Positions 1-11,532 of a DNA stretch of 64,000 nucleotides are shown here, piece after piece. The notes below the pieces were generated by a model, which did not search any database, had not been told where the DNA came from, and saw only the letters and a list, made by a program, of their open reading frames with translations. Position 1 is the stretch's first letter; each line of letters starts with the position of its first letter. Both the position numbers and the translations under genes were made by a program. Source of the stretch: Coptis chinensis (taxonomy: Eukaryota; Streptophyta; Magnoliopsida; Ranunculales; Ranunculaceae); the NCBI GenBank assembly GCA_015680905.1, contig CM027385.1, forward strand, positions 21,396,501 to 21,460,500. Reading direction: 5' to 3'.

Positions 1-180
1 AAATAGAGCATATGCATCTATTTCTCCCCAAATTTTACAAAAGAGTAAGACTCCAAGAAAGCAAAACTGAGGGAATTTCAATATCGTTTGTCAAAGCTGA
101 ATGATGCTAGCTAGCAAATTAAAGTGCCACGGAAAGGTAGGCAGGCTGGTTTCTTATATATTAGATTGGTTATATTTGCA

Positions 181-402
181 AGGGTGAACTAGTATTACAC
201 TAGATGAGCCAATTAGGATTTCCCCCCACGTACACTAGATGGGTAATTAGGGTCTCCCCCCAAATGCACACAAAAAAAAAAAACACAGTAAACCTATTTG
301 ACTAATTAGGGTGAACTAATTTGACTATATTTTTTGTGTGTATTTAGGGGGAAGACCTTAATTTCCCATGTGGGGGGAGGGGGGGTCATATTGGTTAACC
401 CT
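181..402. mobile_element. Foldback MITE-like element, 222 bp
   Basis: The ends form an imperfect terminal inverted repeat: AGGGTGAACTAGTAT at the left and AGGGTTAACCAATAT read inward from the right. A second inner inverted repeat of about 37 bp pairs 240-276 with 331-368, so the whole unit can fold into a hairpin around an A-rich centre. The flanks read TTTGCA on the left and ATTGCA on the right, which could be an imprecise target duplication. There is no coding capacity. The superfamily is not clear to me. Confidence 0.5.
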
Positions 403-555
403 ATTGCAGAGCTATTATATTTAAACAATATTTTTGGGGGGGATGTGCATGCATTCTTTCCAAATGTTAATGGATGACTAAACTAATATTCTTTGCTCTA
501 GGTTGTTCCTGTCCCGATCCAAGGAAAACAAAACTGAGGGGGTTTAAATACGTCA

Positions 556-866
556 CTTCATGGTGTTGTTGATCTTGAAGATAGAGCTAAGGAATTGATG
601 AATGTTGCTAGAGACTGGTAAGTTGATGGTTGGACTTGACTCTTCTTCTGAAGAAGCTAGATACAAATGAAGATACCAACACCTCCTCCTCCGAAGTGAA
701 CTGGAAATAATTTGCTTGATGGGAAAAACAAGGTTAATGAGTTCCGACACTTGGCTCCTTGCATGAATGAGGAGAAACCAACGGAACAGGGTTTTGTGCC
801 AGACACTAGATATGTACTTAATGGCATTGATAAAGAAGTGAAAGAAGAAGTATTGCTATCGAAAAT
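556..866 (+). pseudogene. Truncated tandem copy of the PPR-DYW gene
   Basis: This stretch aligns in the same orientation with about 2371-2650 of the downstream DYW gene, covering the end of the E region and the start of the DYW domain: the [12 protein letters not shown] part, the proline-rich IPTPPPKK part and the [12 protein letters not shown] part. It has several stop codons and indels, and it ends before the HSE deaminase motif. It has neither the PPR repeats nor the catalytic half, so it cannot make a working editing factor. It is probably the remnant of a tandem duplication of the gene at 1256. Confidence 0.82.
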
Positions 867-1255
867 TCGAAACTAACCTTTGTTACTTATTTGATAAAGC
901 TCTTGGTATCCTCCAAGATTTCAGATAGGTTCGATAATTGTATCGATATGGCGAGTAACAACCTCCCGAGACTCTGTTTGCCCGTGGAATTATCAGCATA
1001 GTTTTATTTCTTAATTAATGCGACCTAAAATTTGGCTCTATGGGGAGAGAATTTCTTGGGTTTTTGTTTCTTAACTAAATCTTAAGTTGTAAATTAGTCG
1101 GACTTTGAACCATTCTAGGGCCTGGCGTATTCGGTATTATGATTGTATAGAGAGACTTAATTGGCCAAAGCCCAGAAGGTGTAAATGAATATGGGAACCC
1201 TACAAAACAAAACATAAACCCCTGATTGAGGAGTTAATTAACTTAAATTTAATTA
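867..1255. other. Spacer upstream of the DYW gene
   Basis: AT-rich spacer between the decayed copy and the start codon at 1256. It must hold the promoter and 5' UTR of the DYW gene, but I see no distinctive TATA box or repeat in it. Confidence 0.4.
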
Positions 1256-2851
1256 ATGGCGTCTTCTTCTATGTTATCCTTTTATCGAGTTTCCAAACTC
1301 CTCTCTCAAAACCCATCATCTACTTATTACTCCCTCTTCAAACACCCTCATTCCACTCTCAAAATCACACCTTTACTGTTATCTTCATCTCATAATCACA
1401 ATCTCACCACTTCTTCGTCTTCTTCTATCCCAAATGACTTCCATCAAACACAACAACAACATTTTCACCCTAATAATTAGTGGCACCAGAACCAGAATCA
1501 GTACTACCCACCACCTCAAAACCCTAGCCCCACTAATAATCAGTGGCAGCAGCAAAGTCAAAACTACCCTCCACCTCAGCAACGTGGCCCCCCAACTAAT
1601 AATCAGTGGCAGCAGCAAAATCCGAACTACCCTCCACCTCAGCAACGTGGGCCACCAAATAATAATCAGTGGCAGAAGCATAATCCAAACTACCCTCCAC
1701 CTCAGCAACGTGGGCCACCACCTCAGCAGGTAATGGTTCAAACACAAGAAGTTGATTTATTGAGTTTGTGTAAAGAGGGGAAAGTTAATGAGGCTGTGGA
1801 GATATTAGAGAATGGTTATAATGCGGATTTTAATGTGTTTTATGAGTTATTGAATGTTTGTGGGAATCCCAAGTTTTTAGACGAGGGGAAAAAGGTTCAT
1901 AGTTTGTTGTTTAAGTCGCAAATGAGAGGGGATTTGGTGTTGTTGAATAAGTTGATTGAAATGTATGGGAAATGTGAGAGTATGAATGAGGCCAAACAAG
2001 TTTTCAAGAGGATGTTGGAACGGGATCTTGATTCTTGGCATGCGATGATGAATGGGTATGCGGCGAATGGGTTGGGTGATGATGGGTTACAGTTGTTTGA
2101 AGAGATGAGGAAGTTGGGTTTGAAACTGAATGAGAAGACTTTTCTTGCGGTTTTTGCGGCTTGTGGTAGTGCTGATGCTATTGAAGAATGTTTTCTACAT
2201 TTTGATTTGATGAAAAATGAGTATGGGATTACTCCTAGTGTTGAACATTATGGTGGGATAGTTGATATACTCGGTAAGTGTGGATATGTTACTGAAGCGG
2301 AGGAGTATGTTGAGAAGATGTCGTTTGAACCTACTGCAGAAATTTGGGAGGCATTGATGAAGGTCGCTCGGGTTCATGGTGATATTGATCTTGAGGATAG
2401 AGCTGAGGAATTGATGGTTGGACTTGCCCCTTCTATGGTGAATCCAAAGAAGATACCAACACCACCTCCGAAAAAGTGGTCTTCTATTAGCTTGCTTGAT
2501 GGGAAAAATAGGGTGAATGAGTACCGTCACTTGCCTCCTTACAAGAATGAGGAGAAACCAAAGGAACAAGGTTATGTGCCAGATACTAGATATGTACTTC
2601 ATGACATTGATCAGGAAGCCAAAGAACTAGCATTGCTCTATCACAGTGAGAGATTGGCCATTGCTTATGGTTTGATCAGTACACCAGCGAGAACGCCTCT
2701 TAGGATTATCAAGAATCTCCGTATTTGTGGTGACTGTCACAACGCGATTAAGATTATGGCGAAGATTGTTGGTAGGGAGTTGATTGTAAGGGATAACAAA
2801 CGTTTCCATCATTTCAAGGATGGAAAATGCTCATGTGGTGATTACTGGTGA
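1256..2851 (+). CDS. DYW2-like PPR-DYW organelle RNA-editing factor, with an in-frame TAG
   Basis: By family, a pentatricopeptide protein for C-to-U editing of organelle transcripts. The reading frame from ATG 1256 is continuous to 2851 (531 codons) except for one TAG at 1478-1480. In order it has: a Ser/Leu-rich presequence typical of organelle targeting; a Gln/Asn/Pro-rich region of four 21-codon repeats; a few PPR motifs from about codon 160; an E-like region; and a complete DYW deaminase domain with HSERLA (HxE), CGDCH (CxxCH) and the terminal CSCGDYW. The Gln-rich N terminus, few PPRs and [11 protein letters not shown] segment match my memory of Arabidopsis DYW2 (At2g15690), a shared partner in editosomes. 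The TAG replaces the CAG that opens every other repeat unit, so it is a simple nonsense change. Restarting at ATG 1733 would keep the PPR and DYW parts (372 aa) but lose the targeting peptide. It may be a functional gene with an error or allele here, or a fresh pseudogene. Confidence 0.85.
1478..1729 (+). repeat. Four 63-bp in-frame repeats in the DYW gene
   Basis: Units start at 1478, 1541, 1604 and 1667. Each is exactly 21 codons and encodes a QWQQQ...[15 protein letters not shown] peptide. Units 2 to 4 begin CAG TGG; unit 1, the most diverged, begins TAG TGG. The period keeps frame, so copy number can vary without breaking the gene. Confidence 0.95.
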
Positions 2852-4049
2852 AGCTTTGTTTGTTTTGTCATCAAGATGTGATGGTAAGAGTTTATGTTAT
2901 CTGAATTTATCTTATTTTGGATGTTCCATGTATTAAAATGCAATACAATTACTAGTGCAGCGTGTTTTGGAAATCAGGTTTGGTATTGGTTGGTAATAGA
3001 CAAAGCATTTGCTACTGATTGAAGAACGAATTTAGTGAGAGCATATAGTTCAGGTGTGATTTTGTCATTGTAAATCTGATCCTAGGAGGATATACATAAT
3101 GCTTTCTTCACAAACTTATTGCCTTTGTTCTCGTAAAAAATGTCTTTGGATTCAGTTCGATAAATCGTTGTCTGATTGAAAGTAGGTGCCTTGACAAGGA
3201 AATTGAGACACTTCGTTTAGGAAATGTTAAGGGTGTCTTTGAAATTGGGATGCAAGGTGTCATTGTTTTTCATATTGATTGACAATTATTAAGATGCAGA
3301 GTTGTGTAGGCATCACAAGTCCCGCCTCGAATCTATTGGTATTAACTTTAAAAGCTGAAAGTACGCTGAGAGTGAAACTTGATCAAAGGTGCAAGAGTCA
3401 CCATTGGTGAGCATTTTGAAATGAATAAATATATTATTCACTGAAAAAAATATCTGTTGTGCTTCCCTGCTTGACTCATGAGATGCCAGCAGATAATATA
3501 TTGCTTTGATTTATAAGGATGTATAGTCATAAGAATTCATCATGATTGACTTAGCAATTAAGCTTCTAATTCTACTACTTATGAATCTATTTGAGTTCTG
3601 ATTAGTTTTATAAGTGAAAATGCATTTATACCATCATTTGCATCAATTTACACATATTAACACCCCACACACACACACACAACAAAAGGAGTAAGTTTTA
3701 TTTATGAACTTAGCAAAAGCATGCAACTCATCCATGGTAATCGTTGATTTTCGCACAATCGCACTTGGAGAATTGATGTTTGTGCAGGTTAGCGAATCTG
3801 TTTCCTGTCACTTGCCATTGTATTAAGGTTTTCCGAATCAATGTTCGAAGGACCAATGATTGAGATCTAGAGCGCCTCCTATTAGTTGATATGAATGAAG
3901 ATTTCCATCGACGTAAACTAGATCAAGAAATCTAGTTGTAAGTTTAATGTTTAGGATGGAGTCTTGACGTTATAGCATCTATCCAACTTTATTTTTAGTG
4001 GGTTGTTAGAACTTTGAAGTAAGGCTTTGTTTGATAGCCCTATTTTCCA
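2852..4049. other. Spacer and 3' flank of the DYW gene
   Basis: AT-rich non-coding DNA after the DYW stop codon. The first 100-150 bases are the likely 3' UTR. A short AC microsatellite lies at about 3666-3682. I see no other gene or repeat. Confidence 0.5.
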
Positions 4050-7000
4050 TGGCAAATGCAAATAAATGACACTATTTATTTGTTTACCAATGTTTGATGT
4101 GTTTTTTTGACCCATGGCAAATATTTTTTGGATTTGTCACAAGTTGTGATTTGCCATGATTTTGATGGCAAATTTTACTGTGGGGGGAGGTATGTAAATT
4201 TTGCCACAACAAATTAACACACAAATTTGTCATGGATTTGCCACAAACCAAAATAGAAAAAACAAAAGCCCGAGAAAATCTCACTCTCTCCCTTCGTGAA
4301 GAACAACAATAGAGTTGCCTGCAGGCTCCAACGGTCTCTCTCCTTCTCATCTTCTCTCAGGTATGTTCATCTTTGTGTGTCTCTCTCATAGGTACCATTG
4401 TATGTGACCTCAACATCCTTTTCTAGCAAAGGGAAGAAGTCAAAAATGAAGGTTCAATAGATAGGTACCTGACCTTGTTCGCTCTATTTTAAAATGGGTA
4501 TTTTGATTCTTTTGTTATCTTTAATTTCTAATACAATGTGAAACAAGGAAGAAGGAAGACACTTGGGTTCATATTGCTGGAGTGGTAACTGGGGAATGAA
4601 TACTTTATTATTTTAGTGGTCTTGATGTTTATTTTGATTGGAAGAATTTTGACTAAATTAGCTATTGGAGTTTAATTTTAGGTGTCATCCTTGAGGAAAG
4701 CAGTCCGGAGGAGCTGCAAGTGGATTATTGTTGGTGTTTTTCAACTTGTTTCAACAAACATAATACAGAGAGATTATTGTTGGTGTTTTTGAGCTGTGGG
4801 CATTGTTTTATTTTGTGTTTTAATCAAATATGGCTAGTGCTTTTGTGTCTGTTAATGGTGGACCATAGGTTCAAAGAAGTTGTTTCAAGGATAGGAAAGT
4901 TAGAATGAAGGTTTCTTGTGTTTCTTCTTTAACTGATCAATATAGAACTCAATGACCAAGCATTTATGTTATGGTTGCAATAGATTGCAAGTTCTAGCTG
5001 ACGGGAACTATATTGAATATCCAAGTTATAAGACACAGTAAATTGCATTGTGTACTTCTTTGGAATTATATGTTTGAGTTTGATGCCTTGAATCCCCCTT
5101 GTTATGTGTATGTGTAATGGGGTGTTGTTCATCTCTCTGCTTTTATATTATTTGAACATGTCTAAGATCAGATTGATTGTGTGGTGTGGTTAAATTTAAA
5201 TTGAGTGCAAAGTGTATTTTATGTTTCTGCCTCCCACTTTGATATTACATATAAAATTGAACGTTTGATATTTTTAATTGAATCCAACTCTGAATGGAAA
5301 TTCAAAGAGTCCTTTGTTTAACGCCGAAAGCCCCAACTCATTTGGATGTGTGGGAAGAAAGTAATAGTTTTAACAACTTAGGTCGTCAGAGTTTTTTTAC
5401 TGCAGAAAACAGTTTCAGTGCACTGGATTGGGGTCATCTTTTCATATGGTTAAGTGTTGATTTAGGCTTTCATTAAAACATGAAAAAGTAAGTTTTAGGA
5501 GTCTTCTTTCCATACCAATTGGCCTCGTAGCATTCCGAGGCCAGTAGAGAATGATCTGACGTCTAGAAGTTTGGATGACGTAAAACAGTGCGTCAGAAAA
5601 CAGCTTCTGCACACTGTGTTCGAGCACAATTTTTACATATATAGAATGAGGTTGAGAATTTTTGTAAGACATAAGAAAGTAAGTTCTATGTGTTAGCTTT
5701 TCAACGCAAAAGCCTCATTGATTTTGGATACCTGTAGAAAGAGTGTCTGTCGGAAAATAGCACGTCAGATTTCTAGTTTGCTGGAAATTAGGATTCCTAC
5801 AAATTTTGAGCCATATTTACTTCTAGATGGAATGACATTGAGACTTCGGGTTGTACATGAAAAAAGCAACCGTGTATATACTAGTTTCTAAATAATCAAG
5901 TCGTGTGTCATTTGGGCGATCGTAGGAAAAGTTATAGCATCGACAAGGTGATTAGATAACCTATGTTTTTTCTCTTTTTAAGGTGCATGGGTCTATTTTG
6001 GGAAATTTCTATGGTAATGTAGTGAGAGTTTCTTGAAACCTTTCTTATGGTTTTATTTTATCTTTTGTGAATGATAATGAAATGTGATGTTGGTATATTG
6101 GGATTTTGGATATATGATATTTATGCGAGGCATATAAGTGTAAGAGCTACGTAAGATTTGATTCTAATCTTGAAGGATTAAATACGTAGGCAGTCTTAGT
6201 TGAAAGTGCAGCCGCTTTAGTATATATTATATTTTTAGTTTTTACGATTGGTATGTGTGTGATGGTTGTCGTATCCGTATATGAATTTTGTGTTTTACTT
6301 ACATGACAAGAAACTATATGCCTCTACTTAAGCGAGAAACTATCTAGAGAGTCTCGAAAAGTAAGAGGAACTACACGTCTTGATGCATGTGAGTGGTTCA
6401 ATAGTATTAATGTCTTCTTTTGTTGAAATTAAACTGGGACCATGCAGTGTTATTTGTGTTGAAATGACACTAACTAATGCCTTCTGAGAGAAGAAACTAA
6501 CTTGTCTCGAGGCGTGAGGGTTACTTAACTGTTCTGGCATTCGTCGAGACAGTGAAGTGTAAAATTTGGAGGAGATGAAGAAAATAATGGAAGAGATTGA
6601 AGAAGAAGCGGGAGCTCTTTGCAAGATGCAGACAAAGGTTGATAAGGAGATTGATGCCTTTGAAAGTACTTTCCTTAACCTTGAATTGTTTATAGTTTAG
6701 TTTCTTTTAATGATCCGTTGATAATGTTAGAATTATATGCATAATAGGGATTTTTTCCTTTAATTATGAATCCATTATTGAGTAATGAGGAAAAATGAGA
6801 TGGTTTAATCACACTCGCGTTGAATTTACACTATGCCTGTTTAACAGTTATAGCTGGGCAACTGAAAGAGGCATGGTTTAAGGAGGTGAAAACGTATGGA
6901 GGTACTAGTATTAGCATAAGATGTGGCTTTTGCGAAAACTGAATGAAGAACTCTGATTTGCTTGGGGACATTTTCTTTAGCATTCTACATATGAACCGTT

Positions 7001-8577
7001 ATTGACCGGTACATGATTATGTATTTGTCGTTTCCCATAAATATTGCAATTAGTTTTGTCTATCCTTTGGTCTGCTAGACTTAATTAGATGTCGACTTTT
7101 CGTTTGTTAAAATTTTGATTGTACTTTAGCTTCAAGTTACTTGAGAACATCTGATATTTCTGTGGTGTTTGAACATTGATTGTGATGCTTTTATGATCTA
7201 AATCACATTGTCTGCATGGAAAACAAGGTTTCTAGCTAATAAAAACACTTTTGTAGGATTACATGTGTCTTTATTAGTGCTTATGGTCGGTGTGTTGCTG
7301 ATACTGTGGTGGTGTATTCGTAATGTGGTGGTGGTGTTGGCATGTGGTGTGAGTGTGTGCTGGCAAGTGGTGGTAGTGTGGTGTACGTGACACACGTGCA
7401 GGTGTGTGGTGCTGTGTGGTGTGGTGCTGGGTGGAGTGTATGCTGGGTGCCTACTGCTGCAATGGAGCTACTTCCCTTTGGTATTTGTTTTCTTACACAT
7501 GTTTGTTACTTGTATGGTCAATTTGTTGATGTACATAAATATTTAAGATATTGGTTGGGCTCTGAGTTATCCCTTGTTTTCCATCCAAAACAAGTACATC
7601 TTGAAGCATGCCTAAGGATATAAACCAACATTGTTGAGGCTTTTTAAAAGCGTTTAATATGGTATCGATCTATCTTTACTAGATAGGGATATGTCTAAAA
7701 ACTTATTTGTTTATGTACTGTAATGACTTTTTGGAATTTCTTATGAATGAATGAATTTTATGTCTGTGTTACGACCTGACGACACAGGTCATCCTTATCC
7801 AAAAAAAAAAAATCAATGTGACGATTACCTTGATTGATGCAAGTTCCATTGGCATAATATTGTTTACAGACTTTTCATCTTGTGAAAATCAACTACCTCC
7901 ATGATTTTTCCCTTTCTCTTTTGTTTAGGTTTCACAAGATCTAATGAGTACACAATCAGTTGGGTTTTCTGACATTTGCTCAAGAACAATTATACTCCAG
8001 GAACATCAATCTGTTTCTTGAGGACTCATCTTTATCCAGACCTCATCCTTGTCACATGGATCTCAAAATTTCTCTTAAAACTAACATGAAATACTAATGG
8101 GCGAACAATGGCAACAGTTAATATATTTATTCATAGTTACGCTCAAGTGTTTTAGCTATATGCCTTCCAATATGCATAACCAGATTTGTGTCTTGAAAAT
8201 GCCACACAAGATACATACGCTGGAGGGACTGAATCATCAAATGTAGTCTTTAACCAAATTGAACCAGATTTTAGTAGATTTTATGTTTTCATGGCAAGTC
8301 TTTATATTCTTTTTTAGTGTGATATAGGTGAAACCATATACAACATATAAGATAAATTTACAAATAAGAGTAGTTATAATTTTTAAATTTTAAATATTTT
8401 AAAAAACAAAAAGTAAATATTTACCGCCGGTAAATTTGGACAATTAAACAATAGCAAATCATAACAAGTGATATTTACCATAATATCATCAAATAGTGGC
8501 AATTTTTTATAAATTATTTACAATTGTCACAGCAAATTAGCCAGTGGCAAATGGTGACAAAATTTGCATTTGCCACG
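4050..8577. mobile_element. Possible decayed DNA transposon with TGGCAAAT-type ends
   Basis: The left end carries TGGCAAATGCAAAT at about 4052, and the same word appears inverted at about 8563-8577. Both terminal zones (about 4050-4250 and 8440-8577) are crowded with TGGCAAAT, TTTGCCA and TTTGTCAC in both orientations, as in subterminal transposon repeats. No transposase is recognisable and no clean target duplication is visible. The interior holds an old LTR-derived segment (5478-6260) and a GTGG-rich low-complexity stretch (about 7300-7440). The two ends may belong to separate small elements. Confidence 0.3.
5478..6260 (+). repeat. Decayed LTR segment related to 41029-41940
   Basis: Aligns at moderate identity with 41029-41940. 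It shows the same roughly 190-bp phrasing, with ACAT-A-rich-GTAAG words at 5478, 5669 and 5855, and shared blocks such as TTCCAATTGGCCT-like and GACAGAAAACAGTG-like sequence. It ends with the same short module that precedes an AT-rich tail. It is an old copy of the long LTR-like repeat that hosts element A. No protein is encoded. Confidence 0.6.
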
Positions 8578-9829
8578 GTCTCTCTCTCTGGAAATAATTG
8601 TGAAAGTCGATGTACAATAAATATGTGAATAAAAGCAATCTCTTTCTCAGTATATGCAAAGATGTGCTGTTGAATGTTTTGGTTTGTAAAGATGAGGGGC
8701 GACTACAACATATTGCCCGGCACAAAAAAACACTTCTTAAGTCGGCTGTGATTGGCTGGTTAAGAGAGAGGAGGGAGAGAGACTCATTATTTTATTGTAA
8801 TATACCAATAAGAGTGGGACGTTTTTTTTTTGTGCGGGCCATATGGGTTAGTTCTATCCTGTAAAGAATTCAGTTTCTGAAATGTCGTGTTCTACAGATA
8901 AATTTGACACGTCACATCAGACTTGCAATCTGTGTGGAAAGTTTCTTATGGAGCAGTGCCAGTGGCGAAAGTTAGAATTTGCGCTGAATGTTTGATGAAA
9001 CAAAAGTTTCTCAATACTTACCCCTCGCCCCTCGGGTACCATTCACAGGAAGTTCCTATATTACACCCTGCACATTGGGCAAAATCAGAAGACTGAGGGT
9101 GTACTGGTCAGTGTTTTGCAAGATAAGAACCTGGACTTGTTTGCTGAGATTTACTAGACGTTATTTTCTCTGCAGGAAAATAGAACCTACCCCATTTCGT
9201 TTCTAAATTTTGTTTGGCATTGCGATAGAGATCTTGCGTTCGCACTAAACATATCAAATTGCCACAAAATTTACAACCTCTTCTGATTTTAACACCTCTG
9301 TCCAACTGATTAAGCTTCGTACTCCTTCACATTATCAAAGTCTGCGATTGGGTGAAGAACAAAAATGCCTCTTATAATCTGATTCACACAATGGCTACAC
9401 AGTGTCACAGACTCACAGTCCACACTAGCAAGAAACTGGTTAAGGTACGCATTACAAAGTCAAAGCAAGCTAGGCCAACAAAACACCACTAACAGCTCCA
9501 AGCCTCCAAAGACCACTAAACCTTTCAGGACAACAACTTCTTATGGGCGTTGTGGCCCATAATTTCATTAAGACTTTCTTGTTATATGTTGCACTTCATC
9601 CCTTGCTCATAATTGAAACACCCCTAAAAGCTTGTTTTCAGATGCTAATTTAATTAAAACCTATAGGTATAAACTAAAATTCCCCGAACAGAAATGACCC
9701 ACCCCCATACTCGACACACGTTAGTACGCACTACCTCCAGTAGCTTAGCCAGAACTTAATCCATGCCCTGCTTTGCATGCAAAACAACTAATATGCATGT
9801 CTGTAGGACAACAGTGAAGTTTCAAAAAC
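8578..9829. other. Gene-free AT-rich spacer
   Basis: No open reading frame with recognisable content and no repeat structure that I can support. Short frames here look like chance. Confidence 0.5.
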
Positions 9830-9832
9830 TTA

Positions 9833-10324
9833 GGATGCGTTTGTTTACTCACTCACTTGAGGAAAGGAAAGGAAAACCCATGAGTGGTCTACTGTGGAAT
9901 AGAAAAGAAATGAATGTAATGAATTTTTCTTTTTGATGCATCTATTTGATTACTTCAGAAAAGGAAAGAAAAACCTAGGAATGGAATCTATGATGTTTGT
10001 GAGACCAAAACTTAAGAAATGAAAGGAAAAGAAAACTACATATTTTTTATTAAACTTTATTTCTCTTTTCCTTTTCCTTAGATTGTTTGTTATGCAAAAG
10101 CTAAGGAATGGAAAGAAAAACTAGTATTTTCCTTTTCCTTTCCTCTCAAATCCGAGGGTTGAGCCACGGACTCGAAAACCCTTTCCTTTCCATAGTTTAG
10201 TTTCCATAGAGGAAAGACAATTTTCTTTTCCATGGAAAACAAACACATTAAACTTATGGAAAAAGTGGACCACACTAGACGTTTCCTTTCCTTTCCATCC
10301 TCAAGTGTGTAAACAAACGCAACC
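9833..10324. mobile_element. Tourist-like MITE (PIF/Harbinger type), 492 bp
   Basis: Left end GGATGCGTTTGTTTAC, right end the inverse of GGTTGCGTTTGTTTAC, each followed inward by ACTTGAGGA and GGAAAGG. The element is flanked by TTA on both sides (9830-9832 and 10325-10327), the 3-bp target preference of PIF/Harbinger elements. The interior is rich in GGAAAGGAAA and its complement and has no coding capacity, so it is non-autonomous. Confidence 0.87.
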
Positions 10325-10489
10325 TTAGAAGTTTCTACATCAAATCTTCTTAGGTTTGACTGTAAATTGCTGACACGCTACAGACTTCTGTGACAAAGGT
10401 AACAAAGAGTACTAAACAGGGTTACTTTGTATAACATGCTGCAACATCATATTTTGCATGGAAGTGTCAAAGGCCTAGTACTGTCATTA

Positions 10490-11532
10490 TAACACCCGGC
10501 TATTTCTATTTATTATTTTTATAATATATGATTAATATTAATAATAAGAATAAATTAAATAAAAAAAAAATAGGATAAAGATTAGTGGAGAGAGAGGAAA
10601 CGTGGGAAAAGAGGATAAACCCTCTTCCCTGTTTTCGAAAAAAAAATAACACAGAGAAGAGTTCACACGAAAAGTTTTACAAAGAAAAGAAAAAAAAAAA
10701 AGTGGTGGATTTGTGCACCTCTTATCTAGCAATGGATCGGATTTTTAGCGTTTTATTCTATATATTTTTCTGCGGGATACGAGAGGTGAGTAGATTAATT
10801 AATCTTTCACCGAACTTTTATCGAATGTTTTCTCTCTAAACAAACGGTTTACTGATTCAATAAAACTGATTTCATATAACTGTGTCAGTTAAGTTTTATT
10901 CATTTTGTGCCGTTCTAAATTATTCTGTATGCTTTGTCAAAATTGTTCTCTTTAAATTTAAAGTAATGGGTATTAAATACTTTTATATTGCCGATTGAGA
11001 TGGAGTATATGGGTTGTTTTATACTGCCGATTTAGATTGGGTATAAGGGTTGTTGTATACTGTCGAGTGATTGAGTGAATATATGGGTTGTGGTGTTTGA
11101 ATCAAGTGTTTTGGTGGTTTAAATTTGTTGGTTGTTGTTGTTAGGTGATGGGTATATGTTTGGTTGTTGTTTGGGTACTGTTGAAGTCGCCCATATGGTC
11201 GTTAATGGGGTCGAGGTCGATTTTTTTGAAGTGATGGAATTGGATTTTGAAGATGGCAAAAAATTGGGTTTTTGAGTAGGATCAAAACCGAATGGTTTTG
11301 GTGTGATGGTGAGTAAGAGGGGTGGTGGTTGTTTCGGTGGTGGTGTGGGTTGTTGGGGAAGAAGGAGGAGGAAGAAGACGACTTGAAGTGGGCTGGGTTT
11401 TAGTTTCTTTCAGTTGGGCTTGGGCCGAATTTGAAGGGTGAGCTTGAGTTGTTTATAAACTTTTGGGCTTAAGTAGTTTATGGTTTTGGGCCTTGAGTTG
11501 TTGGGCTAGTTTCTATTATTTTTGTGGGCTGG
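10490..11532 (+). mobile_element. Left part of a long LTR-like repeat split by element A
   Basis: Begins near ACACCCGG, followed by A-rich and GA-rich sequence, then a long region of TTGGGC/GGGCT words up to the GCTGG target site at 11528-11532. The same style of sequence resumes at 40697 directly after the second GCTGG, so the two parts were one repeat before element A inserted. Joined length would be about 4.1 kb. An ACACCC start and this length recall Tekay/Del chromovirus LTRs, but there is no associated coding region, so the lineage is a guess. Confidence 0.55.

Noticed and set aside
1470..1490. An intron ending at the TAG (TTAG before TGG) that would remove the stop.
   Set aside because: The repeat phase is kept exactly across the site, the upstream coding runs in frame into it and no convincing donor is seen; a CAG-to-TAG change is simpler.
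1385..1747. Minus-strand open frame of 120 codons opposite the DYW gene.
   Set aside because: It is the complement of the 63-bp Gln/Pro repeat; the plus frame carries the recognised domains.
7208..7623. Val/Trp/Cys-rich open frames.
   Set aside because: They come from a GTGG-rich low-complexity stretch and have no domain or conserved context.
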